A stretch of DNA of 64,000 nt from Oxalicibacterium flavum (GTDB lineage Bacteria; Pseudomonadota; Gammaproteobacteria; Burkholderiales; Burkholderiaceae_D), in NCBI RefSeq assembly GCF_014635065.1, contig NZ_BMCG01000003.1, forward strand, positions 248,001 to 312,000, written 5' to 3'. The notes beneath the pieces were generated by a model that was given only the letters and a program-made list of their open reading frames with translations, was not told the DNA's origin and did no database searches. The position numbers were made by a program, and so were the translations under genes. Position 1 is the stretch's first letter. Every line of letters starts with the position of its first letter. Of this stretch, positions 40,216-49,259 are shown piece after piece.

Positions 40216-40249
40216 AAGCCTGCCCGGTATCGACGAGGCAGGCTTTTTT
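40216..40249 (+). terminator. intrinsic terminator after proB
   Basis: A perfect 9-bp stem, AAGCCTGCC/GGCAGGCTT, is followed by a run of Ts (six in 40244-40249). It is 9 bp after the proB stop. Confidence 0.85.
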
Positions 40250-40266
40250 CATGGGGGCGAATGGCC

Positions 40267-40830
40267 CTATTCGCGCAGCAGGCTGTCGGTCAGCGTGCGT
40301 TTGCTGCGCAGGCGCTGCAGCATATCCTTTTCGGTTCCGACGATGGTCAGGTTGCTGCAGAAGTAATCCTGCGCCAGTGCCGCGTGCTGGCGGTTGACAT
40401 TGCCGCGCACGATACCTTCCCACTGGTCGCGTCGCGAGCGGCCCCAGGAGCCGTCGCTGCGCCCGAAGGCATACAGTTTCTTTTCGAAGGTGGCGCAGCG
40501 TATGCCTTCGTAGCTGATGTTCTTGGCGCCGGCCGGGCTGGTGGCGATCAGTGTGTAGCGGATCACGCCGTCGCGGCCGATGGCGAGCGACTTGGCATCG
40601 ATCGCGAAGGTCTGCGTGGTGGTCGGGCCGACGTAGAACTCGATCAAGTCTTCTTCCTTCGGCGGTGCCGGCAGCTGGATCGCGATTTCTTCCCAGGTCT
40701 TGTTCTCGTCATCGAAGTCTTCCTCGAAATTCGCCTGTGCAAAGGCAGTGTGCGCAGCGAGCAGCAGCGCGACAGGGGCGGCCAGGCGAAGCCAGGCACG
40801 TGCGAACGGATTGGAATGGCGGTTATTCAT
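40267..40830 (-). CDS. CNP1-like family exported protein
   Basis: The 187-residue product has a signal peptide (about residues 10-32, ending AFAQA). It is followed by an acidic stretch ([15 protein letters not shown]) and the CNP1-like domain (about 45-180) with [15 protein letters not shown] and [18 protein letters not shown]. The family name comes from a neisserial secreted protein and its function is not established. Two cysteines may form a periplasmic disulfide. The start overlaps the end of rppH by 8 bp, so the two are co-transcribed. Confidence 0.75.
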   Translation of the reverse strand: MNNRHSNPFARAWLRLAAPVALLLAAHTAFAQANFEEDFDDENKTWEEIAIQLPAPPKEEDLIEFYVGPTTTQTFAIDAKSLAIGRDGVIRYTLIATSPAGAKNISYEGIRCATFEKKLYAFGRSDGSWGRSRRDQWEGIVRGNVNRQHAALAQDYFCSNLTIVGTEKDMLQRLRSKRTLTDSLLRE

Positions 40831-41392
40831 GTTCTGGTTTCTTCTCGCGGGGAGTGGAGGATGGATTCTTGCGCGGAGAATGCGTCTGGCGCAGATAGCG
40901 CGAGGTATTGCCGTGCTGCGGCTTGTTCAGGAAGCGGGAAAGCTCCTGCAGGGCGCGCTGATAGACGTCGCGCTTGAACTCGATGACGACGTCGAGCGGT
41001 ACCCAGTACTCGTGCCAGCGCCAGGCGTCGAACTCGGGATGTTCGGTCATGCGCAGGTTGACGTCGCAGTCGCGGCCCACCATGCGCAGCAGGAACCAGA
41101 TCTGCTTCTGGCCGCGGTAGTGGCCGCGGATCTCGCGCTTGATGAAATGGTCGGGCACTTCGTAACGCAGCCAGTCGCGCGTGCGGCCGATGATCTTGAC
41201 GTGTTCAGCCTTGAGGCCGACCTCTTCCTCGAGCTCGCGGTACATGGCCTGTTCGGGCGTTTCGCCGAACTTGATGCCGCCCTGCGGGAACTGCCACGAG
41301 TGTTCGCGCACACGCTTGCCCCACCACACCTCATTCTGTGCATTGAGCAGAATGATGCCGACGTTAGGGCGGAAGCCTTCACGATCCAGCAT
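40823..41392 (-). CDS. rppH: RNA pyrophosphohydrolase RppH
   Basis: RppH removes pyrophosphate from mRNA 5' ends and so triggers RNase E decay. The 189-residue protein starts [17 protein letters not shown], as in the family, and has the Nudix box [23 protein letters not shown] (in residues about 38-60; key residues are the REL-EEE core), then WLRYEVP and the QKQIWFLLR strand. The C-terminus is basic. The ATG at 41392 is chosen because the 36 residues before it do not match the family. Confidence 0.94.
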   Translation of the reverse strand: MLDREGFRPNVGIILLNAQNEVWWGKRVREHSWQFPQGGIKFGETPEQAMYRELEEEVGLKAEHVKIIGRTRDWLRYEVPDHFIKREIRGHYRGQKQIWFLLRMVGRDCDVNLRMTEHPEFDAWRWHEYWVPLDVVIEFKRDVYQRALQELSRFLNKPQHGNTSRYLRQTHSPRKNPSSTPREKKPEHE

Positions 41393-41554
41393 GTTGCACC
41401 TGTACTTTCTGCGGCTAATCGACCCTCGATCGAAGAACAATGCGGCAATCATCCGGCAATGGCCGCGCGCGCCGACGGGCGCTTGCGGCAGGCAGGGCAA
41501 TCAATTGTACGAACAGGGGGTGCATCAGCCAGCTAATCCTTTAAAATTGGAACG

Positions 41555-41560
41555 ATTATA
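41555..41560 (-). promoter_or_regulatory. candidate -10 element of the rppH promoter
   Basis: TATAAT on the minus strand lies in the rppH/proS divergent region, 160 bp before rppH. The overlapping plus-strand TATAAC (41557-41562) could serve proS. Neither has a clear -35 box. Confidence 0.35.
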
Positions 41561-41591
41561 ACCCGCTCTCTTTTTAACAAGACACATCCTC

Positions 41592-43322
41592 ATGCGCGCC
41601 TCCCGTTTTTTCATTTCCACCCTCAAAGAAGCTCCCGCCGACGCCGAAATCGTCAGCCACAAACTGATGATGCGCGCCGGCATGATCAAGCGCCTGGGTT
41701 CCGGCATCTATACCTACATGCCGATGGGGCTGCGCGTGATCCGCAAGGTGGAGGCGATTGTCCGCGAGGAAATGAACCGCGCCGGCGCGATCGAACTGCT
41801 GATGCCGGTGGTGCAGCCGGCCGAGCTGTGGCAGGAGACCGGACGCTGGGACAAGATGGGGCCGGAGCTGATGCGCGTGAAGGATAGGCACGGCCGCGAT
41901 TTCGCGATCCAGCCGACCTCGGAAGAAGTCGTCACCGACGTGGTGCGCACCGAGATCCGTTCGTACCGCCAGCTGCCGGTCAACTTTTATCACATCCAGA
42001 CCAAGTTCCGCGACGAGCGCCGGCCGCGCTTCGGCCTCATGCGCGGCCGTGAATTCACGATGAAGGATGCGTACTCGTTCGACCGCGACACGGCCGGCCT
42101 GCAGCGCTCCTACGAGATCATGTTCGACGCCTACACGCGCATCTTCACGCGCTTCGGCCTGCAGTTCCGCGCGGTGGCCGCCGACAACGGCGCCATCGGC
42201 GGCTCCGGTTCGCACGAATTCCACGTGATCGCCGAGACCGGCGAGGACGCGCTCGTCTATTGCCCGGATTCCGATTACGCCGCCAACATGGAAGCGGCCG
42301 AGGCGCTGGCACCGACCGCAGCGCGCGCGGCGCCGACGCAGGCGCTGACAAAGACCTCGACGCCCGGCAAGCAGCGCTGCGAGGATGTGGCTGCGCTGCT
42401 GGGCCTGCCGCTGACGCAGAACGTCAAGTCCATCGTGGTCGTGACCGAAGGCGAAGAGGAAAATGGCGCAGGCAAGCAGGTCTGGCTGCTGCTGGTTCGC
42501 GGCGACCACGATCTCAACGAAGTCAAGGCATCCAAGGTGCCGGGCCTGGCCGGTTTCCGTTTTGCCGGTGAATCGGAAATCCTCGAGTGGTTCGGCAGCC
42601 CGCCGGGCTACCTGGGGCCGATCGGCACCAAGAAACCGGTGCGTGTGGTGGCCGATCGCACGGTGGCGGCCATGAGCGACTTCGTCTGCGGCGCCAACGA
42701 GACGGACTTCCACTTCACCGGCGTCAACTGGGGCCGCGACCTGCCGGAAGCCGAGGTGGCCGACCTGCGCAACGTGGTCGAAGGCGATCCGTCGCCGGAC
42801 GGCAAGGGCGTGCTGGCGATCCAGCGCGGCATCGAGGTCGGCCACGTGTTCCAGCTCGGCACCCGCTATTCGGAAGACATGAAGGCGACCTTCCTCGACG
42901 AGAACGGCAAGCCGCAGCTGCTGCAGATGGGTTGCTACGGCATTGGTGTCACGCGCATCCTGGGTGCGGCGATCGAGCAGAACTTCGACGACAAGGGCAT
43001 CATCTGGCCGGCCTCGCTGGCGCCGTTCGAAGTGGTGCTGTGCCCGATGGGCTACGACCGCAGCGAGAGCGTGAAGGCGGAAGCCGACCGTCTGTACGAG
43101 GCACTGACGGCAGCCGGTATCGACGTCATCCTCGACGACCGCGGCGAGCGTCCGGGCGTCATGTTCGCCGACTGGGAACTGATCGGCGTGCCGCATCGCG
43201 TGGTGATCGGCGAACGCGGCCTGAAGGAAGGCAAGCTCGAATACCAGGGTCGCCGCGACACCGAGGCGACGGCGGTGGCGGTCGACGAGATGGCCGCCTT
43301 CCTGCAGGCACGCCTGGCCTGA
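41592..43322 (+). CDS. proS: prolyl-tRNA synthetase
   Basis: ProS charges tRNA-Pro. The 576-residue product is the bacterial ProS type: class II motif 1 near residue 60, motif 2 [21 protein letters not shown] (in part) near 138, an inserted YbaK-like editing domain (about 225-395) that clears mischarged Ala, motif 3 [10 protein letters not shown] near 453, and a C-terminal anticodon-binding domain. The length is typical. It is divergent from rppH and followed 9 bp later by a lytic transglycosylase gene. Confidence 0.97.
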   Translation: MRASRFFISTLKEAPADAEIVSHKLMMRAGMIKRLGSGIYTYMPMGLRVIRKVEAIVREEMNRAGAIELLMPVVQPAELWQETGRWDKMGPELMRVKDRHGRDFAIQPTSEEVVTDVVRTEIRSYRQLPVNFYHIQTKFRDERRPRFGLMRGREFTMKDAYSFDRDTAGLQRSYEIMFDAYTRIFTRFGLQFRAVAADNGAIGGSGSHEFHVIAETGEDALVYCPDSDYAANMEAAEALAPTAARAAPTQALTKTSTPGKQRCEDVAALLGLPLTQNVKSIVVVTEGEEENGAGKQVWLLLVRGDHDLNEVKASKVPGLAGFRFAGESEILEWFGSPPGYLGPIGTKKPVRVVADRTVAAMSDFVCGANETDFHFTGVNWGRDLPEAEVADLRNVVEGDPSPDGKGVLAIQRGIEVGHVFQLGTRYSEDMKATFLDENGKPQLLQMGCYGIGVTRILGAAIEQNFDDKGIIWPASLAPFEVVLCPMGYDRSESVKAEADRLYEALTAAGIDVILDDRGERPGVMFADWELIGVPHRVVIGERGLKEGKLEYQGRRDTEATAVAVDEMAAFLQARLA

Positions 43323-43331
43323 TCGCGGGCG

Positions 43332-43958
43332 ATGACCGGCTTCCTCTCCCGCCGGCATCGCCAGTGGGCGGTCGGCCTGGCATGGCTGATGGCGGCCCTG
43401 CCGCTGTCGGTCATGGCCGGCAACCAGAAGGAGGAAGCGCTGGCCGACTCGGTCCGCATGGCCCTGTCGCGTGCGATCTCCGATCCGCGTCCACCGACGC
43501 CGCAATTCATCGACATCGACGAACGCCTGGCCTATCTGCGCTGGCTGGGCGACATGTCGGACCGCCTCGCGCAGCGCATGCCGGATCGTGACGGCCGCAT
43601 CGAATTCCTGCAGACCCTATGGTACGAGGCACGCCGTGCCGGACTCGATCCGGCACTGGTGCTGGGCCTGATCCAGGTCGAATCGGCGTTCCGCAAATAT
43701 GCGGTATCGCCGGTCGGCGCACATGGCTACATGCAGGTCATGCCGTTCTGGACGCGCGTGATCGGCGATGGCGACCGCCGTCGGTTGTTCCACATGCAGA
43801 CCAATCTGCGTTATGGCTGCTCGATCCTGCGCATGTACATCGATATCGAGAAGGGCGACCTGTTCCTGGCGCTGGGCCGCTACAACGGCAGCCGCGGCCG
43901 GCCCGAGTATCCGAACGCGGTGCGCGCGGCGTGGCGCAAATGGGAGCATCGGCCGTGA
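43332..43958 (+). CDS. lytic transglycosylase (SLT domain) protein
   Basis: The 208-residue product has a signal peptide (about residues 10-30, ending in SVMAG) and a C-terminal SLT domain (about 95-205). The catalytic glutamate is in LIQVESAFRKYAVSPVGAHG, followed by GYMQVMPFWTRVIG and LGRYNGSRGRPEYP, the usual muramidase-fold motifs. Such enzymes cleave peptidoglycan glycan strands to 1,6-anhydro products, the substrate class recycled by AmpD, which is also in this window. It is co-directional with proS and ends at a bidirectional terminator. Confidence 0.88.
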   Translation: MTGFLSRRHRQWAVGLAWLMAALPLSVMAGNQKEEALADSVRMALSRAISDPRPPTPQFIDIDERLAYLRWLGDMSDRLAQRMPDRDGRIEFLQTLWYEARRAGLDPALVLGLIQVESAFRKYAVSPVGAHGYMQVMPFWTRVIGDGDRRRLFHMQTNLRYGCSILRMYIDIEKGDLFLALGRYNGSRGRPEYPNAVRAAWRKWEHRP

Positions 43959-43991
43959 GGCGGTGAGCGGCGCACAGCAGTGGAAACAGCA

Positions 43992-44030
43992 CAAACAAAA
44001 ACGCCCGCGCGATGCGGGCGTTTTTGTTTG
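43992..44030. terminator. bidirectional intrinsic terminator
   Basis: A perfect 17-bp stem (43992-44008 with 44014-44030) around GCGAT has a GC core flanked by A-rich and T-rich arms. It therefore presents a U-tract on both strands. It separates the convergent transglycosylase and SWIB-protein genes. Confidence 0.92.
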
Positions 44031-44043
44031 GCGATGACGAAGA

Positions 44044-44502
44044 TCACTTCAGGTGACCGGAAATGAGCTTGGTCATTTCGAACATCGAGACTTGCTTCTT
44101 GCCGCCAAAGACAGCTTTCAGTTTGTCGTCCGCATCGATCAGACGCTTGTTTTCCTGGTTTTGCAGCTTGAACTTCTTGATGTAGTCCCAGACCTTTTTG
44201 GTGATCTCGGTACGCGGTGCCGGATTGGCGCCGATCACTGCTGCCAGAACGGCGGAAGGAGTCACGGGCTTCATGAAGGCGGCGTTTGGCTTGCGGGCTG
44301 CTGCCGGTTTCTTGGCTGCGACTTTCTTGACGGCTGCTTTCTTTGCTGCGGGTTTTTTCGCTGCTACCTTCTTGGCAGGAGCGGCTTTCTTGGCCGGCGC
44401 TGCCTTTTTGGCGGGTGCTGCTTTTTTAGCCGCTACCGGTTTCTTCGCAGCTGGTTTCTTGGCGGCCGTTTTAGTGGCCGCTGGTTTTTTGGCTGTTGCC
44501 AT
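44044..44502 (-). CDS. histone-H1-like / SWIB-MDM2 domain fusion protein
   Basis: The 152-residue product has two parts. Residues 1 to about 75 are a low-complexity basic tail of Lys, Ala and Pro repeats (KKPAAKK, KKAAPAKK), like the C-terminal tail of histone H1. Residues about 78-152 are a SWIB/MDM2 domain (KPVTPSAVLAAVIG, TEITKKVWDYIKK, LKAVFGGKKQVSMFEMTKLI), a fold best known from eukaryotic chromatin remodelling subunits and chlamydial proteins. DNA binding by the tail is likely; the partner of the SWIB domain is unknown. The ATG at 44502 has GGAGG upstream. Confidence 0.88.
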   Translation of the reverse strand: MATAKKPAATKTAAKKPAAKKPVAAKKAAPAKKAAPAKKAAPAKKVAAKKPAAKKAAVKKVAAKKPAAARKPNAAFMKPVTPSAVLAAVIGANPAPRTEITKKVWDYIKKFKLQNQENKRLIDADDKLKAVFGGKKQVSMFEMTKLISGHLK

Positions 44503-44822
44503 CTTAAAGCCTCCTTCACAGAGTGTTGGGAAATTGCGCCAATTCACGCAACGCTAATAGTGGTGCGGTTTTTCCCGGCATGCAAGTGTTTTTTATGCGT
44601 ATGCGCGGCGCGGTGTCTGCTCGGCGCCACGGCGTTTTGCGCGGTCGAAAAACACGATGCGATGCGTGGATCGCGGGACGTGTAAATCGGCGCTTCATCC
44701 GACGACCATGCAGCCTGCCGAATCGGCAGTGTGCAGTGTTTTCGCGCACCTCCGCTTGGATGGTGGATAGGATGACGGGGCTTATCCGGCCTTTGCCGGC
44801 GCGGGTTGGCGGCGCATCCATC
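44503..44822. other. non-coding region between the SWIB-protein gene and the ffh terminator
   Basis: I see no gene here. It must hold the promoter of the minus-strand SWIB-protein gene, but no hexamer pair is convincing. CTGCCGA-A-TCGGCAG (44715-44729) is a near-perfect palindrome of unknown meaning. Confidence 0.5.
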
Positions 44823-44851
44823 AAAAAAGCCCGGCTGCGGGCCGGGCTTTT
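44823..44851 (-). terminator. intrinsic terminator of ffh
   Basis: A perfect 11-bp stem, AAAAGCCCGGC/GCCGGGCTTTT, with a 5-nt loop ends in six Ts on the minus strand, about 20 bp after the ffh stop. Confidence 0.88.
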
Positions 44852-44869
44852 GGGCAGAGAGAGACGGGC

Positions 44870-46237
44870 TTATCGCATCCCGGGCAGCATGCCTTTCATG
44901 CCGCGCATGAGCTTGGCCATGTTGCCGCCCTTGAGCTTCTTCATCATGGTCTGCATCTGCTCGAACTGGTTGAGCATGCGGTTGACTTCCTGCACCTGGA
45001 CGCCGGCGCCAGCGGCGATGCGGCGCTTGCGCGAAGCCTTGATCAGGTCCGGCTTGGCCCGTTCGGCCGGCGTCATCGAATTGATGATGCCTTCCATGCG
45101 CGCAACCTGCTTGTCGGCCATGCCCATGTTGGCGTTGCCGGCCGCCATCTGCAGCTGCGCCGGCAGCTTGTCCATCAAGTTGGCCATGCCGCCCATCTTC
45201 TTCATCTGCGCCAGCTGCAGCTGGAAGTCGGTCAGGTCGAACTTGCCGCCGCCCTTGATCTTCTGCGCCAGGCCCTGGGCGGCCTCCATGTCGACGCCCT
45301 TGCGGGCTTCCTCGACCAGCGCCAGGATGTCGCCCATGCCGAGGATTCGGTCGGCCATGCGCGCCGGATCGAAGGCTTCGAGGCCGTCCATCTTCTCGGC
45401 CACGCCGGCGAACTTGATCGGCTTGCCGGTGATGTGGCGCACCGACAGCGCCGCGCCGCCGCGCGAGTCGCCGTCGAGTTTGGTCAGCACCACGCCGGTC
45501 AGCGGCAGCGCGTCGCTGAAGGCCTTGGCGGTGTTGATCGCGTCCTGGCCGAGCATGGCGTCAACCACGAACAGGGTTTCGATCGGATTGACGGCATCGT
45601 GCAGGGCGCGGATTTCCTGCATCATCGCCTCGTCGATGCCGAGCCGGCCGGCGGTATCGATGATCAGCACGTCATGGTAGTGGCGCTTGGCGTAATCGAG
45701 CGCGGCGCGTGCGATGTCGACCGGCTTGTCGGTCGGCTGCGACGGGAAGAAATCGGCGCCGACCTGTTCCGTCACGGTCTGCAGCTGGCCGATCGCGGCC
45801 GGACGATAGACGTCGGCGGAAACGGTCAGCACCTTCTTTTTCTTCTGCTCGCGCAGGTACTTGGCAAGCTTGCCGACGGTGGTGGTCTTGCCCGCGCCCT
45901 GCAGGCCGGCCATCAGGATGATCGCCGGTGGCTGGGTCGCGAAATTGAGTTCGGATGCGTCGCGGCCGAGATCGGCGCCCATGATGGCGGCGAGTTCGCG
46001 CTGCACCACGCCGACCAGCGCCTGGCCCGGCGTCAGCGAGCCGACGACGTCTTCGCCCATCGCCCTTTCCTTGACGCGGCCGATGAATTCGCGCACGGCG
46101 GGCAGGGCGACGTCGGCCTCGAGCAGGGCCAGGCGCACTTCGCGCAGCATGTCGGCGGTGTTAGCTTCGGTCAGGCGCGCTTCGCCGCGCATGGTCTTGA
46201 CGGCCTTGGCCAGACGTTGGGTGAGATTGTCGAGCAT
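44870..46237 (-). CDS. ffh: signal recognition particle protein Ffh
   Basis: Ffh is the SRP54 GTPase that, with 4.5S RNA, targets membrane proteins to SecYEG. The 455-residue protein has the N domain (MLDNLTQRLAKAVKTM), the G domain with G1 GLQGAGKTTT near residue 108, DTAGRLGIDE near 190 and TKLDGDSRGG near 248, and the methionine-rich M domain (about 300-455) that binds signal peptides. The ATG at 46237 begins the family N-terminus; a start 16 codons upstream is unsupported. The 4.5S RNA gene is not in the window. Confidence 0.97.
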   Translation of the reverse strand: MLDNLTQRLAKAVKTMRGEARLTEANTADMLREVRLALLEADVALPAVREFIGRVKERAMGEDVVGSLTPGQALVGVVQRELAAIMGADLGRDASELNFATQPPAIILMAGLQGAGKTTTVGKLAKYLREQKKKKVLTVSADVYRPAAIGQLQTVTEQVGADFFPSQPTDKPVDIARAALDYAKRHYHDVLIIDTAGRLGIDEAMMQEIRALHDAVNPIETLFVVDAMLGQDAINTAKAFSDALPLTGVVLTKLDGDSRGGAALSVRHITGKPIKFAGVAEKMDGLEAFDPARMADRILGMGDILALVEEARKGVDMEAAQGLAQKIKGGGKFDLTDFQLQLAQMKKMGGMANLMDKLPAQLQMAAGNANMGMADKQVARMEGIINSMTPAERAKPDLIKASRKRRIAAGAGVQVQEVNRMLNQFEQMQTMMKKLKGGNMAKLMRGMKGMLPGMR

Positions 46238-46461
46238 GGTGGTGACGGGGTAAGGAAAACGTGGGTCGCGCAGGGCGAACGGCAATCTCGCATTTTAACC
46301 GATGCGCGGCATCCGCACGGCCGCACCGGCTCGGAACAGAGGAGGTGGCGGCGGTGTATCCGTTCACCCTATCGGCAACAGGGATGTCCGTTGATTTTCC
46401 TGCCGGATTTTCTTGATCGGGGACAAAAGCACGAGGTCACATGGTGTAAACTCGAAACGAT

Positions 46462-47271
46462 ATGTATACCTATTCTCTTGCCCTTGCGGCCTTGTGCTAC
46501 GCGGTGTGCGCCTTCCTCCCCTCGCGCCGGCGCCTGGCCATTTCACTCGGCGTGCTGGCCGGGTGGCTGCTGCACGGCAGTGCATTGTGGATGGAAATGA
46601 CGGAGCCGGCTCAATTGCACATGGGGTTTGCCATCATGCTGTCGGCCACCTTGTGGATCTCGGTGGCCGCCTACTGGCTGGAGAACCGCAATTTCACGCT
46701 CGACGGCCTGCGCATCCTGGTGCTGCCCTGTGCCGCGGTTTCGGTATGGCTGCCGCTGCTGTTCCCGGGTAGCGTGGTGCCGCTCGAAGGCAGGTCGGCG
46801 CTGTTTTCCTGGCATATCGCGATTGCCCTGCTCGCATACAGCACGCTGACGATTGCCGCCTTCCATGCAGTGCTGATGGCGGTGCAGGAATCCAAGCTGC
46901 ATACGCGCCTGCCGCGCAGCCAGAGCGGTCTGTTCGCGATGGCGATCGATCGCCTGCCGGCATTGCTGACGATGGAGAAACTGCTGTTCCGGCTGATCAC
47001 CTTCGGCTTCGTGCTGCTGACCCTGACGGTGCTGTCCGGCGTGGTGTTCTCGGAGGAAGTGTTCGGTCAGGCCTTCAAGTGGGAACACAAGACCGTCTTC
47101 ACCATGCTGTCGTGGGCGCTGTTCGGCATTCTGCTGATCGGACGCTTCTGGCGCGGCTGGCGCGGCAAGACCGCACTGACCTTCACGCTGGCCGGTTTTG
47201 CGACGCTGTTCCTGGCTTATGTCGGCAGCCGTTTCGTGCTGGAGGTCGTGCTGCATCGGAGCATTGCATGA
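46462..47271 (+). CDS. CcsA/YpjD-family cytochrome c biogenesis-type membrane protein
   Basis: The 269-residue protein has about eight membrane helices. It fits the CcsA-like cytochrome c assembly family, in the short YpjD form often found next to ffh in proteobacteria. Conserved features seen are the histidine helix ALFSWHIAIALLAYSTLTIAAFHA (in part, residues about 112-135), the MEKLLFRLITFGF segment and WEHKTVFTMLSW, which carries another His. The haem-handling WxWD motif of full CcsA/CcmF proteins is not obvious, so a true role in cytochrome maturation is unproven. It overlaps the next gene by ATGA. Confidence 0.82.
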   Translation: MYTYSLALAALCYAVCAFLPSRRRLAISLGVLAGWLLHGSALWMEMTEPAQLHMGFAIMLSATLWISVAAYWLENRNFTLDGLRILVLPCAAVSVWLPLLFPGSVVPLEGRSALFSWHIAIALLAYSTLTIAAFHAVLMAVQESKLHTRLPRSQSGLFAMAIDRLPALLTMEKLLFRLITFGFVLLTLTVLSGVVFSEEVFGQAFKWEHKTVFTMLSWALFGILLIGRFWRGWRGKTALTFTLAGFATLFLAYVGSRFVLEVVLHRSIA

Positions 47272-47531
47272 AACTGCTGGCATGGGCCATCCTGATTTTT
47301 GCCGTGATCTGGGTATTGCGCAGCAAGGCCAAAGCGCAGCAGAAAGCGCGTCAGGAAGCCGCCTCACCTCCGCCTCAACCTTCACAACCGGCCCTGCCCG
47401 AGGCCGAAGTCATGATTGCCTGCGCCCATTGCGGCGTACATTTTCCTTCTTCAGAAGCGGTTCGTGATGCGTCCGATGCAGCGTTCTGCTGTGACGAGCA
47501 TCGCCGCCAGCACACCGGCACCCGAGTATGA
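47268..47531 (+). CDS. small membrane-anchored Cys/His protein (PP0621-like)
   Basis: The 87-residue product has one N-terminal membrane helix (about residues 3-17), a proline/glutamine-rich linker, and a C-terminal metal-binding-like module: MIACAHCGVHFPSSEA followed by FCCDEHRRQH, with four cysteines and several histidines in zinc-ribbon spacing. It resembles the uncharacterised PP0621 family. It overlaps both the CcsA-like gene (ATGA) and pilS (ATGA), so it is translated with the pilus regulators. The function is unknown. Confidence 0.8.
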   Translation: MKLLAWAILIFAVIWVLRSKAKAQQKARQEAASPPPQPSQPALPEAEVMIACAHCGVHFPSSEAVRDASDAAFCCDEHRRQHTGTRV

Positions 47532-49240
47532 CGCAATCGCGCCCGATTTCCGGGGATGTGCGCGAGACGTTCTGGCGTACGCTGCAGACGTTTGCCTTTA
47601 CCCGCACCGTGATCGTGGCGCTGCTGCTCGGCTATTTCGGCTGGGCCGGCGCCAGGGCCGCGCGTGCGGACGAATATTTCTGGGGCGTCTGCATCGTCTA
47701 TATGGTGCTGGCGCTAGGGTTCGCGCTGCTGGCTGCGTACTGGCGCCATCGTTTTCTGTGGCAGGTCACGGTACAGATTCTGGTCGATCTGGCTGCGGTT
47801 TCTCTGCTTTATCTGTCGGTAGGCGGTCTGAAGAGCGGGCTGGCGATCCTGTATCTGTTCCCGCTCGCCGGTGGTGCGATCCTGGCGCCGCTGGTGCTGG
47901 CACTGTTCTTCGTGTCGATCGCCACCGTGGTCATGCTGGCTGAAAACGGCTATCAGTTGCTGAATGCCAGTGCCGATATTTCGTCCACGCAGATCGGCCT
48001 GTACTGTGCGGCGTTTTTCATCATCATCCTGTCCATCAATCGGCTGGCCGATCGCCTGATCAAGCAGGAGTCGCTGGCGCTGGGACGCGGCAAGGCACTG
48101 CAGGTGCAGCAGGCGATCAACCGGCTGGTCATCGAGGACATGGAAGATGGCGTGCTGGTGATCGATCGCAATGGCCGCATCCTGACCGGCAATCCGTCGG
48201 CCGCGCGCATGCTTGGCCTGTCGCTCACGGCCGAGGCGGCGCATGGCAGGCTGGCCGATCTGGGCTGGCTGCAGCCGATCGCCGATGCCTATGAGGAGTG
48301 GCGCAGGAAAACCGGCGCCGGCCGGACGTCGCCTACCCATGCTCCCATCTTCCTGCGTATTCGCCATCTCGACGACTCGACCCTGCAGGGCGGCAATACC
48401 ACCATTGTCGGGGTACGGCGCGATCCTTCCATGCATCTGCGTTTGCGGTTCGTGCGGGTGGATACCGGAGGTGTGCAGGAAGGGCGCGTGGTCGTCTTTC
48501 TGCAGGATGTGACGGAAATCGAAAACCAGGCACAGCAACTGAAACTGGCATCCATGGGGCGCCTGACCGCCAGCATTGCGCATGAAGTGCGCAATCCGCT
48601 TTCTGCCATCGGCCATGCCGCCGCGCTGCTGGCGGAGGACGAGGCGGATACCGCGCGGCAGCGGCTACTGGGCATCATCAATGACAATGTGGCGCGCCTG
48701 AACCGGATGATCGAAGACATCCTGAAGCTGTCGCGCAAGGCCGATCGCGACCAGAAGCCGCTCGATCTGGGCGCGCTGGTCGAGGACATCGTGACCGAAT
48801 TGCGCGAGATGCAGAAGGTCGGCCCCGAGGTGATCGCGATTGCCGGCATGCGCGGCATCCGTGTGCGTTTCGATCCGCTGCATTTGCGCGAGATCATCTT
48901 GAACTTGCTCACAAATGCGTTACGCTATGCAAGCGGCGCGCCCGGCAGCATCCGCCTGTACGTGAACGTGATCGCCGGCCATCGCGTCGAGTTGCATGTA
49001 CGCGACGACGGTCCGCAGATGACGCGCGCGGTACGTGCCCATCTGTTCGAGCCCTTCTACACGACGTCGAGCAAGGGAACAGGCCTTGGCTTGTATCTTG
49101 CGAGGGAGCTGTGCATGAACAATGGCGCAAGGCTCAACTATGAATATAGAAACGACGGCCGCGGTGACAGTGAGCCTGGACAGCCCTCGGGACGTTTCGT
49201 GATCGCCTTTTCCGTCGATGACGGCATGGATGGACAATGA
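47528..49240 (+). CDS. pilS: sensor histidine kinase PilS
   Basis: PilS controls PilR phosphorylation and, in Pseudomonas, senses pilin in the membrane. The 570-residue protein has six membrane helices (about residues 25-180), a PAS-like region (about 205-330, DGVLVIDRNGRILTGNPSAARMLG in part), a HisKA domain with the phosphorylated His in SIAHEVRNPLSAIGHA near 357, and a HATPase domain (NLLTNALRYA, GTGLGLYLARELC). It is followed by pilR with overlapping ends. No pilin gene is nearby. Confidence 0.92.
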   Translation: MTQSRPISGDVRETFWRTLQTFAFTRTVIVALLLGYFGWAGARAARADEYFWGVCIVYMVLALGFALLAAYWRHRFLWQVTVQILVDLAAVSLLYLSVGGLKSGLAILYLFPLAGGAILAPLVLALFFVSIATVVMLAENGYQLLNASADISSTQIGLYCAAFFIIILSINRLADRLIKQESLALGRGKALQVQQAINRLVIEDMEDGVLVIDRNGRILTGNPSAARMLGLSLTAEAAHGRLADLGWLQPIADAYEEWRRKTGAGRTSPTHAPIFLRIRHLDDSTLQGGNTTIVGVRRDPSMHLRLRFVRVDTGGVQEGRVVVFLQDVTEIENQAQQLKLASMGRLTASIAHEVRNPLSAIGHAAALLAEDEADTARQRLLGIINDNVARLNRMIEDILKLSRKADRDQKPLDLGALVEDIVTELREMQKVGPEVIAIAGMRGIRVRFDPLHLREIILNLLTNALRYASGAPGSIRLYVNVIAGHRVELHVRDDGPQMTRAVRAHLFEPFYTTSSKGTGLGLYLARELCMNNGARLNYEYRNDGRGDSEPGQPSGRFVIAFSVDDGMDGQ

Positions 49241-49259
49241 TTTTTGCGAGCCGCACAGC

